From positions 3,720,001 through 3,784,000 of the forward strand of contig CBDFHN010000002.1 of NCBI GenBank assembly GCA_965247735.1: a stretch of DNA of 64,000 nucleotides. Reading direction: 5' to 3'. Below, one piece after another: positions 25,766-34,065 of the stretch. The notes under the pieces are model-generated. The model had not been told where the DNA came from, ran no database searches, and saw nothing but the letters and a program-made list of their open reading frames with translations. Both the position numbers and the translations under genes were made by a program. How positions within the stretch are numbered: position 1 is the first letter of the stretch; the number at the start of each line of letters is the position of its first letter. The stretch is from JAOXRU01 sp965247735. Its GTDB lineage: Bacteria > Bacteroidota > Bacteroidia > Flavobacteriales > Flavobacteriaceae.

Positions 25766-27103
25766 CTAGTTTTTGGTTGTTATAACGATAACTCCATTTT
25801 TTCCTTTTTCACCGTATTTTTTTATAGCTTCTTGCCCTTTATATACGTTTATTTTTGCAATATTATCATTGTCTATTGAAACATTACTTACTTCTTTTCC
25901 ATCTACAATATACAAAGGAGAATTGGCTGTTTTTTTAGCTGAGGTATTGTTACTAATCTCCGTTATTTTAAAGGTGCTATTGTCTTTTTTGTTTTTTATA
26001 GTAATACCATCTGATGAATTGGAATTAGAACTAGTTTTTTTGTTAGAAAATGCCTTTGTGGTAATGATTATAACTCCATTTTTACCTTTTTCCCCATATT
26101 TTTCAATTGCCTTTTCGCCTTTTAAGACTTCAATATGTGCAATAGAATTGGTTTCCATTTTTTTTAAATCTTTTGCGCTTGTCAATTTTCCATCTACATA
26201 GTATAAGGGCTTCTTCTCTGAAGTGACACTAACAGTGTTTTCTGTTTTTAGCACAATTACATCCTTGGTGTTAAAGCTAAATAAGAAAAATGTTAGTAGG
26301 GGAAGAATTGTAATGTATTTGATAAGATTTTGCTTTTTTGAACTTGTTTTGTTGATCATAATGATTCTTTTTTTTAGTAATGAGTTGTAAAAATTATTTG
26401 TTAATTGACTATAATATAGTGGGATTGTTGTTTTTAATAATAGATGTTGATAAGGAACTTTGGTTTCTGTATGTATAGTAATGGCTTTATCAGCTAAATA
26501 TTCAATGTTCTGTGAAATCTTATCTTTATAACTCCATGCTAATGGATTGAACCATTGGAAGATAATGAATAGCTCTGCTAGTATAATGTCAAAAGAATGG
26601 AACTGTTGACTGTGAGCCATTTCATGTTTTAGAATAAATTCAAGCTCTTTTTTGCTATAAGAGTCTGGGTTATAAACTATATAATTAAAAAATGAAAATG
26701 GCGATGTATTTGTATTGGTTTCAACCATTTTAAAACCATTTATTCTTTTTGGAGAATTTGACTTTAGTATTTGTATAAGATTAAATACGCGAAGCACAAG
26801 CCTTAAGCTTAAAAAGAACACTCCAATAAAATAGCATGCTAATACGATGTCCTGCCACTTGAGTGTATTTTTATCTATTGTAAATTGCCCTGTAATGGGA
26901 GCTAAACCTGTGCTGGTTGTTGTAATATAAGTATAGGTGTTAATAATTATAAGGGGTGAAATGAGCGCTATGATTATGCCAATTAATAAGTAGTATCGAT
27001 TAAGGACATGGAAAGTCTCATTTTTCAACAAAAAATAATAAGAGGTATAAAAAAGCGTTAATATGGCAGCCGATTTTAGCTGATATAGTATAAATGCATC
27101 CAT
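25766..27103 (-). CDS. BlaR1/MecR1-like M56 peptidase with two plug-like repeats
   Basis: 445-aa membrane sensor-peptidase. Transmembrane helices lie at about 9-25, 37-55, 85-108 and 265-280. The M56 zinc motif HEMAH is at 160-164. The C-terminal periplasmic part has two copies of a TonB-plug-like module. Each reads LYYVDGK or LYIVDGK, then I-x-V-x-K-G-x-x-A-I-x-K-Y-G-E-K-G-K-N-G-V-I-x-I-T-T-K, near 305-360 and 385-445. In the BlaR1 family, signal-triggered proteolysis inactivates the BlaI repressor. The gene begins 2 bp after the blaI-like gene and shares its autoregulated promoter. The signal is unknown; there is no penicillin-binding domain. Confidence 0.88.
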   Translation of the reverse strand: MDAFILYQLKSAAILTLFYTSYYFLLKNETFHVLNRYYLLIGIIIALISPLIIINTYTYITTTSTGLAPITGQFTIDKNTLKWQDIVLACYFIGVFFLSLRLVLRVFNLIQILKSNSPKRINGFKMVETNTNTSPFSFFNYIVYNPDSYSKKELEFILKHEMAHSQQFHSFDIILAELFIIFQWFNPLAWSYKDKISQNIEYLADKAITIHTETKVPYQHLLLKTTIPLYYSQLTNNFYNSLLKKRIIMINKTSSKKQNLIKYITILPLLTFFLFSFNTKDVIVLKTENTVSVTSEKKPLYYVDGKLTSAKDLKKMETNSIAHIEVLKGEKAIEKYGEKGKNGVIIITTKAFSNKKTSSNSNSSDGITIKNKKDNSTFKITEISNNTSAKKTANSPLYIVDGKEVSNVSIDNDNIAKINVYKGQEAIKKYGEKGKNGVIVITTKN

Positions 27104-27105
27104 AG

Positions 27106-27465
27106 TTATTCTTTGTTTTCTATGATTGCAATAATCTCTTTTAACTCATCAACAGTAATTTTTTCTTCTTTTGCAAAGAATGAAACTACATTTTTATAAG
27201 AGTTGTTGAAATAATTATCAATTGCCGTATTAAAAAAATGCTTACGATAAGTTTCCTTTTTTACAATTGGATAATATTGATGTGTTTTTCCAAATGCAGT
27301 ATATGCAACATATTTTTTTTCTTCTAGATTACGTATTATGGTTGATAGTGTATTATAATGTGGTTTTTCTGTTTTTATTTCAGCCAAAACTTCTTTTACA
27401 AATGCTTTTTCTAACCTCCATAAAACATGCATTATTTCTTCTTCTTTATTTGTTAACCTTTCCAT
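27106..27465 (-). CDS. BlaI/MecI/CopY-family transcriptional repressor
   Basis: 119 aa from the ATG at 27465 (MERLTNKEEEIMHVLWRLEKAF). A longer in-frame start at 27552 is rejected because it would read through the promoter. It is a winged-helix repressor: HTH within VKEVLAEIKTEKPHYNTLSTIIRNLEEKKYV (about 22-52), then the dimerisation half with SFFAKEEKITVDELKEI. It binds DNA as a dimer and is cleaved or released on a signal from the co-transcribed M56 peptidase. A dyad lying exactly between the -33 and -7 elements of its promoter is the probable operator. Confidence 0.93.
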   Translation of the reverse strand: MERLTNKEEEIMHVLWRLEKAFVKEVLAEIKTEKPHYNTLSTIIRNLEEKKYVAYTAFGKTHQYYPIVKKETYRKHFFNTAIDNYFNNSYKNVVSFFAKEEKITVDELKEIIAIIENKE

Positions 27466-27480
27466 GCTTTTTATTTGATT

Positions 27481-27513
27481 CAAACTTATAACTATAAACC
27501 CAGTTATACAACT
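27481..27513 (-). promoter_or_regulatory. Promoter and putative BlaI operator
   Basis: On the reverse strand TTG (27511-27509) is followed by 20 bp and TAAGTTTG (27488-27481), an exact TAnnTTTG element. TATAACT (27487-27493) and AGTTATA (27502-27508) form a perfect 7-bp dyad filling the spacer. An overlapping second dyad (AGTT-ATAC-AACT) lies at 27502-27513. This is ideal placement for repression. Transcription would start just ahead of the ATG at 27465. Confidence 0.7.
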
Positions 27514-27548
27514 ATTTTTGCAGTTAATCTTTTTTGCAAACAAAAAAA

Positions 27549-27567
27549 CCACCTATAAAATAGGTGG
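27549..27567 (-). terminator. Orphan terminator upstream of the blaI promoter
   Basis: Perfect 8-bp stem (27549-27556 and 27560-27567) followed on the reverse strand by seven T. No gene on that strand ends here; the nearest upstream gene (27807) is on the other strand. It would end a short or antisense transcript, or insulate the blaI promoter. Confidence 0.75.
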
Positions 27568-27806
27568 CCTTTCCTCAAAACTAACTAATTCAAACTAATT
27601 CTTATCCCAGAAGATTTGGTTGAGGTTTAGTCTCCTCCAATTGCACTAGAAGATTAAAAATATTTTTTACTATTAGAGGAATAATGCTTTTGATTAGTCA
27701 CATAGTTAAAGTTCTAAGGTGTATATAATTAATGAATAATAATAGGATGTTATCTGATGCATTAATTTTTTGTTATCGTTAGATTAAAAGATGGTACATT
27801 CATTTT

Positions 27807-28655
27807 ATGAAGGTTCTACCATTTAAAATTCCTAAAGCAATAAACAAGGCTATTATTTTTAAAGAAGATGATGAACCGGTTTTTTACAATAGGTTTCATC
27901 AGCATAATGAAATTCAAATCAGCCTACTTCAGGAAGGAACAGGGACTCTAATTATTGGAGATTCTGTTCGGGAATATATGGCTGGAGATATTATTGTTAT
28001 TGGTGAAAATTTACCACATGTTTTTAAGAGTGATTTGTCATTATCTAGAAAATCAAAAATGCGCTCTTTGTTTTTTTCAAAATCCTCTTTTGGACAAGAT
28101 TTTTTCTCATTAGAAGAATTAGAGAATCTAAATCTTTTTTTTGAAGCAATTCAAAATGGGGTTAAGATATTATCAAATAAAATTGCCATTGAAAGAGAGT
28201 TTATGTGTTTAAAGGAAGACAATAAATTTGATTGCTTAATTGGAACTCTTAAAATATTAAAATTGATTTCGACGGCTAGGATAGAAGAATTGTCTTCATA
28301 TATGCAAATAAGTAGCAAACTGGCAATTGATGGTGATAGAATGCGCAAAATTATAGCGCATACTATGTTAGATTTTAAAAGGCAAATTTCGCTAGAGGAG
28401 ATTGCCGAAGTAGCCAATTTAACTCCAAATGCTTTCTGTAGATATTTTAAATCGAGAACGGATAAAACCTATTTTCAATTCTTAAATGAGGTGAGAATTG
28501 ATAATGCTAGTAAAATGTTAAGAAAAAACCATGATGCTAGTATTGCTGAAATATGCATGCTCTCAGGATTTAATAATATATCTAACTTTAATCGACAGTT
28601 CAAACGAATTAAAAAATGTACTCCCAAAGATTATAGGTATTTAATTTATCTATAA
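27807..28655 (+). CDS. AraC-family transcriptional regulator
   Basis: 282-aa regulator. The N-terminal cupin sensing domain is at about 5-100 (NRFHQHNEIQISLLQEGTGT, YMAGDIIVIGENLPHVF). The C-terminal double HTH is at about 185-280 (ISLEEIAEVANLTPNAFCRYFKSRT; then ASIAEICMLSGFNNISNFNRQFKRI and TPKDYR). Cupin-type AraC proteins respond to small ligands. It is convergent with the arsenosugar genes and separated from them by a bidirectional terminator, so it need not control them. Confidence 0.92.
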   Translation: MKVLPFKIPKAINKAIIFKEDDEPVFYNRFHQHNEIQISLLQEGTGTLIIGDSVREYMAGDIIVIGENLPHVFKSDLSLSRKSKMRSLFFSKSSFGQDFFSLEELENLNLFFEAIQNGVKILSNKIAIEREFMCLKEDNKFDCLIGTLKILKLISTARIEELSSYMQISSKLAIDGDRMRKIIAHTMLDFKRQISLEEIAEVANLTPNAFCRYFKSRTDKTYFQFLNEVRIDNASKMLRKNHDASIAEICMLSGFNNISNFNRQFKRIKKCTPKDYRYLIYL

Positions 28656-28677
28656 CGTACTTGGATAGTATTATAAA

Positions 28678-28717
28678 CAAAATAGACTCTGGTGAATATT
28701 CACCAGAGTCTATTTTG
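28678..28717. terminator. Bidirectional terminator, 20-bp perfect palindrome
   Basis: Positions 28678-28697 are the exact reverse complement of 28698-28717. The AT-rich ends give T-runs on both strands. It serves both the AraC gene (+) and arsM (-). Confidence 0.9.
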
Positions 28718-28734
28718 TTTATTTAGTTAAGGGA

Positions 28735-29703
28735 TTAACAGCATCCGCCACCATCATAGTGGTAGGTAGATTCTGAAAAATAGATATCATCTCTTCCAAG
28801 CGCTTTTAGTGCAGCTGCAGTTTTATCACAAATCGCCAAAGGCTGGTTCTTTAATAAAATATGACCTAGTTTATCATCAAAATAGTCTTCTTGTCCATAA
28901 TAGATAGCAGCTTTTCCTGTAAAAATACAAGGACCATCTTCTGGCATAGGATCTTTTATGGCTGCAACTTCTATAGATTCTATATAGATAAGTTCGTCTG
29001 TAGGGTAGTTTTTAGAATCTAAAATACGATAAGGCTTACGGGCTCTAATTTCTATAGTTCCAAAACCAGCATCAGTAAGCATTTTTACATATTCGGCAAT
29101 TGGTAAGCTACCGCTAAGACATAGTGCACGAAGGCGTTCATCGTTTCTTAGGGTTTCGTTCATTTCCTGTTCGCAGGTGGGGTCGCTCATTACCAAACGC
29201 CCATGAGGTTTAAGTACGCGATGCATTTCTGCAATTGCTTTTTTAAGATCGTCGGTCTTAAAAATATTGAATAGACAGTTTTGCGCTGCTACATCTATAC
29301 TATTGTCTTCAACAGGAAGGTTAAGTGCATCTCCTTTTTTAAGGTCTACAAATTCGCTTTTAAACCAATCGTTTTGTGCTTCTGCTTCAATAAAATTCTT
29401 TTTAGAAGCTTCTAGCATTTCGTCTACAACGTCTATACCAATAACTCCATTTTTTTGTCTTGAAAAATAAGAAAATTGTAGCAGTTCCATTCCTCCACCA
29501 ACGCCAACATACAATATGGTAGGTGAATTGGTAAGGTCTCTTGCATGAACGGTACTTCCGCAGCCATAGTTCATCTCCTGCATTATTTTAGGGATTTTTA
29601 ATCCAGGGAGTTCCCAAATAGGGTTGGTAGTACAGCATAATCCAACATCTGGAGTTAATGCGGCTTCTTTATATATATCTTTTGTTGTTTCTAAATAGCT
29701 CAT
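28735..29703 (-). CDS. arsM: Arsenite methyltransferase of the arsenosugar pathway
   Basis: 322-aa SAM-dependent methyltransferase that methylates As(III). The SAM-binding motif I is TILYVGVGGGMELL near residue 62, the acidic motif is VIGIDVVDEML near 87, and CLFNIF follows downstream. Cys pairs at GLCC (near residue 22) and at the very C terminus (GGGCC) fit thiol co-ordination of arsenic. The family is the ArsM form of arsenosugar clusters rather than the classical detoxifying ArsM. It is last of the leftward cluster and ends at the bidirectional terminator. Confidence 0.9.
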   Translation of the reverse strand: MSYLETTKDIYKEAALTPDVGLCCTTNPIWELPGLKIPKIMQEMNYGCGSTVHARDLTNSPTILYVGVGGGMELLQFSYFSRQKNGVIGIDVVDEMLEASKKNFIEAEAQNDWFKSEFVDLKKGDALNLPVEDNSIDVAAQNCLFNIFKTDDLKKAIAEMHRVLKPHGRLVMSDPTCEQEMNETLRNDERLRALCLSGSLPIAEYVKMLTDAGFGTIEIRARKPYRILDSKNYPTDELIYIESIEVAAIKDPMPEDGPCIFTGKAAIYYGQEDYFDDKLGHILLKNQPLAICDKTAAALKALGRDDIYFSESTYHYDGGGCC

Positions 29704-29846
29704 TTGTATTGTGTTTTTTGTAGACTTTTAATTTGTCGGCATTAAACTTAATGACTTACAATTTTTTTTGCATGAGGGATTGAAGCATTGTTGAAGCTCT
29801 TTTTTTGCATTTTTTTAATGCATAAAAAAGCGACTGCTGAAAGCCC

Positions 29847-29875
29847 GACCTTTTGTGTCTTTTACACAAAAGGTC
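29847..29875 (-). terminator. Hairpin between the PNP gene and arsM
   Basis: Perfect 12-bp arms (29847-29858 and 29864-29875) lie 17 nt after the PNP stop on the reverse strand. A T-run occurs only further on (about 29821-29826). It may be a partial terminator or a processing site inside the cluster. Confidence 0.5.
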
Positions 29876-29891
29876 ATGCCCTGATTATAAT

Positions 29892-30710
29892 TTATAATGC
29901 TTTAATAAGTTCTTTAAACAGGATAATCATTTTTGGTTCTGCTTTACCTGCTATAGCAATAATTTCTTGAATATCGACTGGTGCAAGATTTTCTGGATCG
30001 CATTCGTCTGTAAGTACAGATATGGCAATAGCGGGTAATCCAAGATGGTTGGCAACTATAATTTCTGGAACGGTGCTCATACCTACTGCATCTGCGCCTA
30101 TAATTTTTAAGTAACGGTATTCTGCTCTTGTTTCTAGTTGTGGCCCTACTACAGATGCGTAAACACCTTTTTTAAGACTGATCTTGTTGTCGGATGCAAT
30201 TTTTTCTAAGCTAGCCATCATATTTTTATCATATGGCGCACTCATGTCTGCAAAGCGTTCTCCAAATTGTGCTACGTCTTTAAAAGCTAGTGGCGATCCT
30301 CCTTGAAGATTTATATGGTCATCAATTAACATTAAATCACCCTTTTTAAAGTCGAGATTAATGGCGCCTGCTGCATTGGAGACAAAAAGTTTGCTAATAC
30401 CAAGCATGTGCATTACCCGAATTGGATAGGTAATATCTTCTAAGTCGTAACCTTCATAAAGATGAAAACGACCTTGCATAATAACTACTGTTTTACCCGA
30501 AATGGTTCCGTAAATAAGTTTTCCTGTGTGAAATTCTACAGTAGCAAGTGGAAAAAAAGGAATGTTATTATAATGTGCTTCTATTGGGTTTTCTACTTCA
30601 TTTACAAGTTGTCCAAGCCCTGTGCCTAGTACAATTCCTATTTCTGGAGCTTCAAAACCTTTATTTATTAAGTATTGTGTGCTTTCTTCTAATTGTTTTT
30701 TTGTTATCAT
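29892..30710 (-). CDS. Purine-nucleoside phosphorylase (arsenosugar cluster)
   Basis: 272-aa trimeric-type PNP, which cleaves purine nucleosides with phosphate. Motifs: IGIVLGTGLGQLV near residue 26 (phosphate loop), GRFHLYEGY near 85, VSNAAGAIN near 113 and AVGMSTVPEIIVA near 213. In arsenosugar clusters it is thought to release the adenine of 5'-deoxyadenosyl-arsenic intermediates, leaving a ribose-1-phosphate-like product; that role is inferred from context. Its start overlaps the glycosyltransferase stop by 4 bp. Confidence 0.93.
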   Translation of the reverse strand: MITKKQLEESTQYLINKGFEAPEIGIVLGTGLGQLVNEVENPIEAHYNNIPFFPLATVEFHTGKLIYGTISGKTVVIMQGRFHLYEGYDLEDITYPIRVMHMLGISKLFVSNAAGAINLDFKKGDLMLIDDHINLQGGSPLAFKDVAQFGERFADMSAPYDKNMMASLEKIASDNKISLKKGVYASVVGPQLETRAEYRYLKIIGADAVGMSTVPEIIVANHLGLPAIAISVLTDECDPENLAPVDIQEIIAIAGKAEPKMIILFKELIKAL

Positions 30711-31321
30711 GTCTTTTCTATATGTTTTAAAAAAGGGTAAAACGCAGGAATGTCCTTAATGTCTTCATAATAATCAACATCATTGCGTTCTTCCAAAAGT
30801 ACATTTTTTTCTCTTTTTAGATCTGTTAATGTATCTTTTAATACGGTGTTGGTTCCCCAAATTTTATTTTTGAAGAGCACTGGATATGGTTTTGTCATTC
30901 CAATAAGGTAATAACCACCATCTTCTGCAGGGCCAATTACAACATCATTGGATGTGAGTTTTTGAAACGCATTTTCAATATCTGTGGTTGCTAAATCGAA
31001 CATGTCACTACCAATAACAATAGCATTATCGTGGGTTTGTAAAGCTTCGGAGATAGCATTCTCCATGCGTTCTCCTAAATCTTTTCCTTTTTGAAGTTTT
31101 TTGGTGTAGTGCGTAGTGTTCCAAATATCGGAAGCAGGGATGTCTTCTGAATAATAAACGAACTTGGAGCAGGTAAGTGGTTCTGTTATTTTTACGGTAT
31201 GTGCTAGTAAAAAATTATATACATCTAGTGCTGCTTGTTTTCCTATAGTTTTTGCGAGTCTAGATTTTACTTTCCCCAATTCGGGATTTCTTGTAAAAAT
31301 TAGCAATGCATTTTTAGTCAT
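30707..31321 (-). CDS. TIGR04282-type arsenosugar biosynthesis glycosyltransferase
   Basis: 204-aa GT-A-like nucleotidyl/glycosyltransferase of the DUF2064 group. It opens with LLIFTRNPELGKVKSRLAKTIG (nucleotide loop), with AIVIGSDMFDL and VVIGPAEDGGYYLIGM carrying the acidic metal site near residues 95-135. It is expected to add the sugar or aglycone part of the arsenosugar; the substrate is unproven. It overlaps the rhodanese gene by 8 bp and the PNP gene by 4 bp, indicating tight translational coupling. Confidence 0.88.
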   Translation of the reverse strand: MTKNALLIFTRNPELGKVKSRLAKTIGKQAALDVYNFLLAHTVKITEPLTCSKFVYYSEDIPASDIWNTTHYTKKLQKGKDLGERMENAISEALQTHDNAIVIGSDMFDLATTDIENAFQKLTSNDVVIGPAEDGGYYLIGMTKPYPVLFKNKIWGTNTVLKDTLTDLKREKNVLLEERNDVDYYEDIKDIPAFYPFLKHIEKT

Positions 31322-31811
31322 ATACTTTTTCTCCTTTTTTTAATAGCAATCCCCAGATACTATCATAGGCATGTACTTTTTCTGTTGGCTTGTTGTTTTT
31401 ATCTACAACAGTATTGTTTTCGTTTTTCCAATCGAAAATTCCACCATAGAGATTGAAAACATTTTTATAGCCTGCTTTTACCAGTCTTTCTGAAATATCT
31501 TCTGATCTAACGCCTATGGAACAATAAACTACAATGGTGTCTTTTTTGTTAGGGAGTTGGGCAATGGTTTTTTTAAGTTTAAATTTCTCATAACCTACCC
31601 AAAAGGCAGATTTAAGTTTGCTTACTTTGTACTCTTTGTATGCTCTAGCATCTAATAATATCGGGGTGTTTTCCATTTCTTTTAGTTCATTAACACTAAT
31701 ATATGGTACAGATGCATTGTTTAGTGTTTTTAAAAAATAGGAAATATCTTTATTCTGAGCCTTAGTGCTGAAAACAAATAGTGTAAGTATTAATGCTAAA
31801 AACTGTTTCAT
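31314..31811 (-). CDS. Exported rhodanese-like protein
   Basis: 165-aa protein with a signal peptide (MKQFLALILTLFVFSTKAQ) and a single rhodanese domain. The substrate motif LLDARAYKEY is near 52-61, and the active-site loop CSIGVRS has the nucleophilic Cys 97. It is a periplasmic sulfurtransferase or arsenic/sulfur-handling protein. It lies between arsS (12 bp upstream) and the glycosyltransferase (8-bp overlap), so it is part of the arsenosugar unit; its actual reaction is unknown. Confidence 0.85.
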   Translation of the reverse strand: MKQFLALILTLFVFSTKAQNKDISYFLKTLNNASVPYISVNELKEMENTPILLDARAYKEYKVSKLKSAFWVGYEKFKLKKTIAQLPNKKDTIVVYCSIGVRSEDISERLVKAGYKNVFNLYGGIFDWKNENNTVVDKNNKPTEKVHAYDSIWGLLLKKGEKVYD

Positions 31812-31823
31812 TTTTACTGAGAT

Positions 31824-32879
31824 TTAGGCTACTGTTCCTTGACAGCTACTTCCTGCTCCAGCGGTACAGCCATAGCAATGTTGGGAAATAATAATATCTC
31901 TATCCTGAAGTTGATCTTCGTTGTATTTCGAAATGTGCTTTATTTTTGAAGCTACTTTTAAACCTAAAATCTGATTAAAATCACAATCGTAAAGCCATCC
32001 ATCCCAGCTTACAGAAATAGTATTGGTACACATAACACTACTAACTGCGGCAGGATTGTATGCTTCTACTAAGGAGTACATATAATCTTCGTAATTGTCT
32101 GATGCGATGAGGTAGTCCAAAAATCTACTGATAGGAAGGTTAGTGATGGCAAAAAGATTATGGAAATTGATATCAAAATCTTCAGATAATGCTTTTTTAA
32201 AGTCACTTTCTAGTGCAGCTTGGTCCCCTGGTAAAAACGCTCCTGATGGGTTGTAGACTAGGTCTAGTTTTAAATCACTTCCTTCTTGTCCATATCCTAA
32301 AGCATTTAGCTCTTTTAATACTGTAATTGACTTGTCAAAAACACCATTACCACGTTGTTTGTCTGTTTTTCCTTTTGTCCAATGTGGCATGGAAGAAACG
32401 ACATGTACATTGTGTTTTTTAAAGAATTCTGGTAAATCGTGAAACTTTTTATTGGCTTTTATAATGGTAAGGTTAGAACGTACAATAAGATCTTTTATTC
32501 CTGCTTTTGTAGCTTCTTCCACAAACCATTTAAAATTTGGATTCATTTCTGGTGCGCCACCAGTAAGGTCTAGCGTATGTGCTCCTGTGCTTTTTATAAC
32601 CTCAATGCATTGTTGCATTGTTTCTCTAGTCATTATTTCTTTTCTGTCAGGTCCTGCATCTACATGGCAATGTTCGCAGACAAGATTACACATATAACCA
32701 ACATTGATTTGTAAAACCTCTAACTTATTTGGTCTTAAAGGAAAATGTCCAATTTCTGTAATTTTATCTTTAAATGTAGGAAGCTCACCATTTTTAAAAA
32801 TACCATTGCCAAGTATTTCTAATTGACGATGGGCATTGGCAAGTTCAGATTCTCTTTTATGTAATGATTTTATAGCCAT
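31824..32879 (-). CDS. arsS: Arsenosugar biosynthesis radical SAM protein ArsS
   Basis: 351-aa radical SAM enzyme. The iron-sulfur cluster motif C-x3-C-x2-C is at 64, 68 and 71 (MCNLVCEHCHVD). TGGAPEMNP follows near 103 (SAM-binding GGE-like). The C-terminal domain (DUF3641) ends with a Cys-rich tail (HCYGCTAGAGSSCQG). ArsS couples dimethylarsinous acid to the adenosyl group of SAM, the key step to arsenosugars. Some relatives are selenoproteins; here ordinary Cys codons are used and there is no internal TGA. It is upstream of the rhodanese gene by 12 bp. Confidence 0.93.
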   Translation of the reverse strand: MAIKSLHKRESELANAHRQLEILGNGIFKNGELPTFKDKITEIGHFPLRPNKLEVLQINVGYMCNLVCEHCHVDAGPDRKEIMTRETMQQCIEVIKSTGAHTLDLTGGAPEMNPNFKWFVEEATKAGIKDLIVRSNLTIIKANKKFHDLPEFFKKHNVHVVSSMPHWTKGKTDKQRGNGVFDKSITVLKELNALGYGQEGSDLKLDLVYNPSGAFLPGDQAALESDFKKALSEDFDINFHNLFAITNLPISRFLDYLIASDNYEDYMYSLVEAYNPAAVSSVMCTNTISVSWDGWLYDCDFNQILGLKVASKIKHISKYNEDQLQDRDIIISQHCYGCTAGAGSSCQGTVA

Positions 32880-32984
32880 TTTTTAATTGTCTATTGCGTT
32901 GTTGTTAGGATGCCAACTTTAGTATAAAAAGGGACACTATTATTGGTCAGTTTTTAGACCGATTCCTTACAATTGCAATTAGAA

Positions 32985-33320
32985 TTACATGCTTAGTTTT
33001 TCGTATTTATTCATCATTTGTACTCCATGTACCAATGTAGCACCACTTTCAATGGCTGCTCCGGCATGTACGGCTTCCATCATTTCTTCTTTTGTAATCC
33101 CTTTTTGAAGACCATCTTTGGTATAGGCATCAATACAATACGGGCATTTTACCACATGAGAAACAGCAAGGGCAATTAATGATTTTTCTCTTGCTGATAA
33201 AGCACCTTCTTCAAATACTTTTCCATAATAATCAAAAAACTTGTTTCCAAGTTCTTCATTCCATTCGGTGATATTTTTAAATTTTCTTAAATCTGCTGGA
33301 TCGTAGTATGTTTTTGACAT
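32985..33320 (-). CDS. AhpD/CMD-like peroxidase-related protein of the arsenosugar cluster
   Basis: 111-aa helical protein of the carboxymuconolactone decarboxylase/AhpD superfamily. The redox motif CPYC is at Cys 59 and Cys 62, followed by IDAYTKDGLQKG. This is the arsenosugar-associated peroxidase-like type. It probably acts as a thiol reductant or peroxidase protecting As(III) intermediates (inference). It is first gene of the leftward cluster, 105 bp ahead of arsS. Confidence 0.88.
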   Translation of the reverse strand: MSKTYYDPADLRKFKNITEWNEELGNKFFDYYGKVFEEGALSAREKSLIALAVSHVVKCPYCIDAYTKDGLQKGITKEEMMEAVHAGAAIESGATLVHGVQMMNKYEKLSM

Positions 33321-33520
33321 GTTTTTTGCGTGTTTTGCTGTTTATTTATGTAAAGAAAACAATTTTATGTTCAATATAGAATTTACTTAATCGTAAAAAG
33401 TATAAAAAAATTACTTGAGTTTTTGAATCAATTAATAATTACAAGAACAATTTTTGAGCAAGAATGCTTAGAAATGTTTGTAGTTCCTCTAGAGTGAGAT
33501 TTATATAATGTGTTTTTAGC

Positions 33521-33889
33521 TTAAGGAATTTGCCCATTTTGTTTAGCTCCATGTATAAGCCTGGAGAGTTCAAAACCTGTAAACATATATTTGTTTGGAT
33601 TGGGTTTGTTGAAACTTTGGTAAACATAGGTTGTTGCAACCCTTCCAAGGTTCTCATAATCAATAACAAAAAGCCCAGTATCAATTATTCTTTCATCTAT
33701 TTTAATAAATTGAAAAGAATCCAATCCTAAGGTTTTATTCAATTGATGTGTGGTATTTTCACTTTTGATTTGATTAGCAATGCTAAAGATACTTGTAGGG
33801 ATATGTGTATTACTTTGCTCTTCTTGCACCTGAGCGTAATTGGTAAGGCTTAATAAGAGGCAAGTAATGCTGATAAGTCTTTTGATCAT
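33521..33889 (-). CDS. Exported hypothetical protein, possibly frameshifted at its 3' end
   Basis: 122-aa protein with a signal peptide (MIKRLISITCLLLSLTNYAQ); the rest is not recognised (periplasmic). The frame ends at 33521 with GAKQNGQIP. The neighbouring frame continues with LKLKTHYINLTLEEL and runs to a stop at 33439-33441, with coding-like composition. Removing one C in the CC near 33526 would join them into about a 149-aa protein. It is upstream of the AhpD-like gene on the same strand but 200 bp away. No role is proposed. Confidence 0.55.
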   Translation of the reverse strand: MIKRLISITCLLLSLTNYAQVQEEQSNTHIPTSIFSIANQIKSENTTHQLNKTLGLDSFQFIKIDERIIDTGLFVIDYENLGRVATTYVYQSFNKPNPNKYMFTGFELSRLIHGAKQNGQIP

Positions 33890-34065
33890 CTTAAATTTCT
33901 TTTTCGCATGTTAAATTACAAAATATATGCCAAACTCTTTAATTTTGAGATACGCTATGTTTTGGAGTTATATTTATGTAATTTTATAGGTATGCTTTTA
34001 ATGTGGTTAAGTTGGTTTTAATAAACCTATTTTCAGTAATTTATAATCATTTTTAGCTTTTTGGT

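Noticed and set aside
25773..26201. Long forward frame opposite the BlaR1-like gene
   Set aside because: It is antisense to the repeated plug-like modules and only mirrors their repetitive codons.
27466..27552. Upstream start for the BlaI-like repressor
   Set aside because: The extension would translate the -7/-33 promoter region and the operator dyad; MERLTNKEEEIM at 27465 is the family start.
31824..32879. ArsS as a selenoprotein
   Set aside because: Some relatives use selenocysteine, but this frame has normal Cys codons and no internal TGA.
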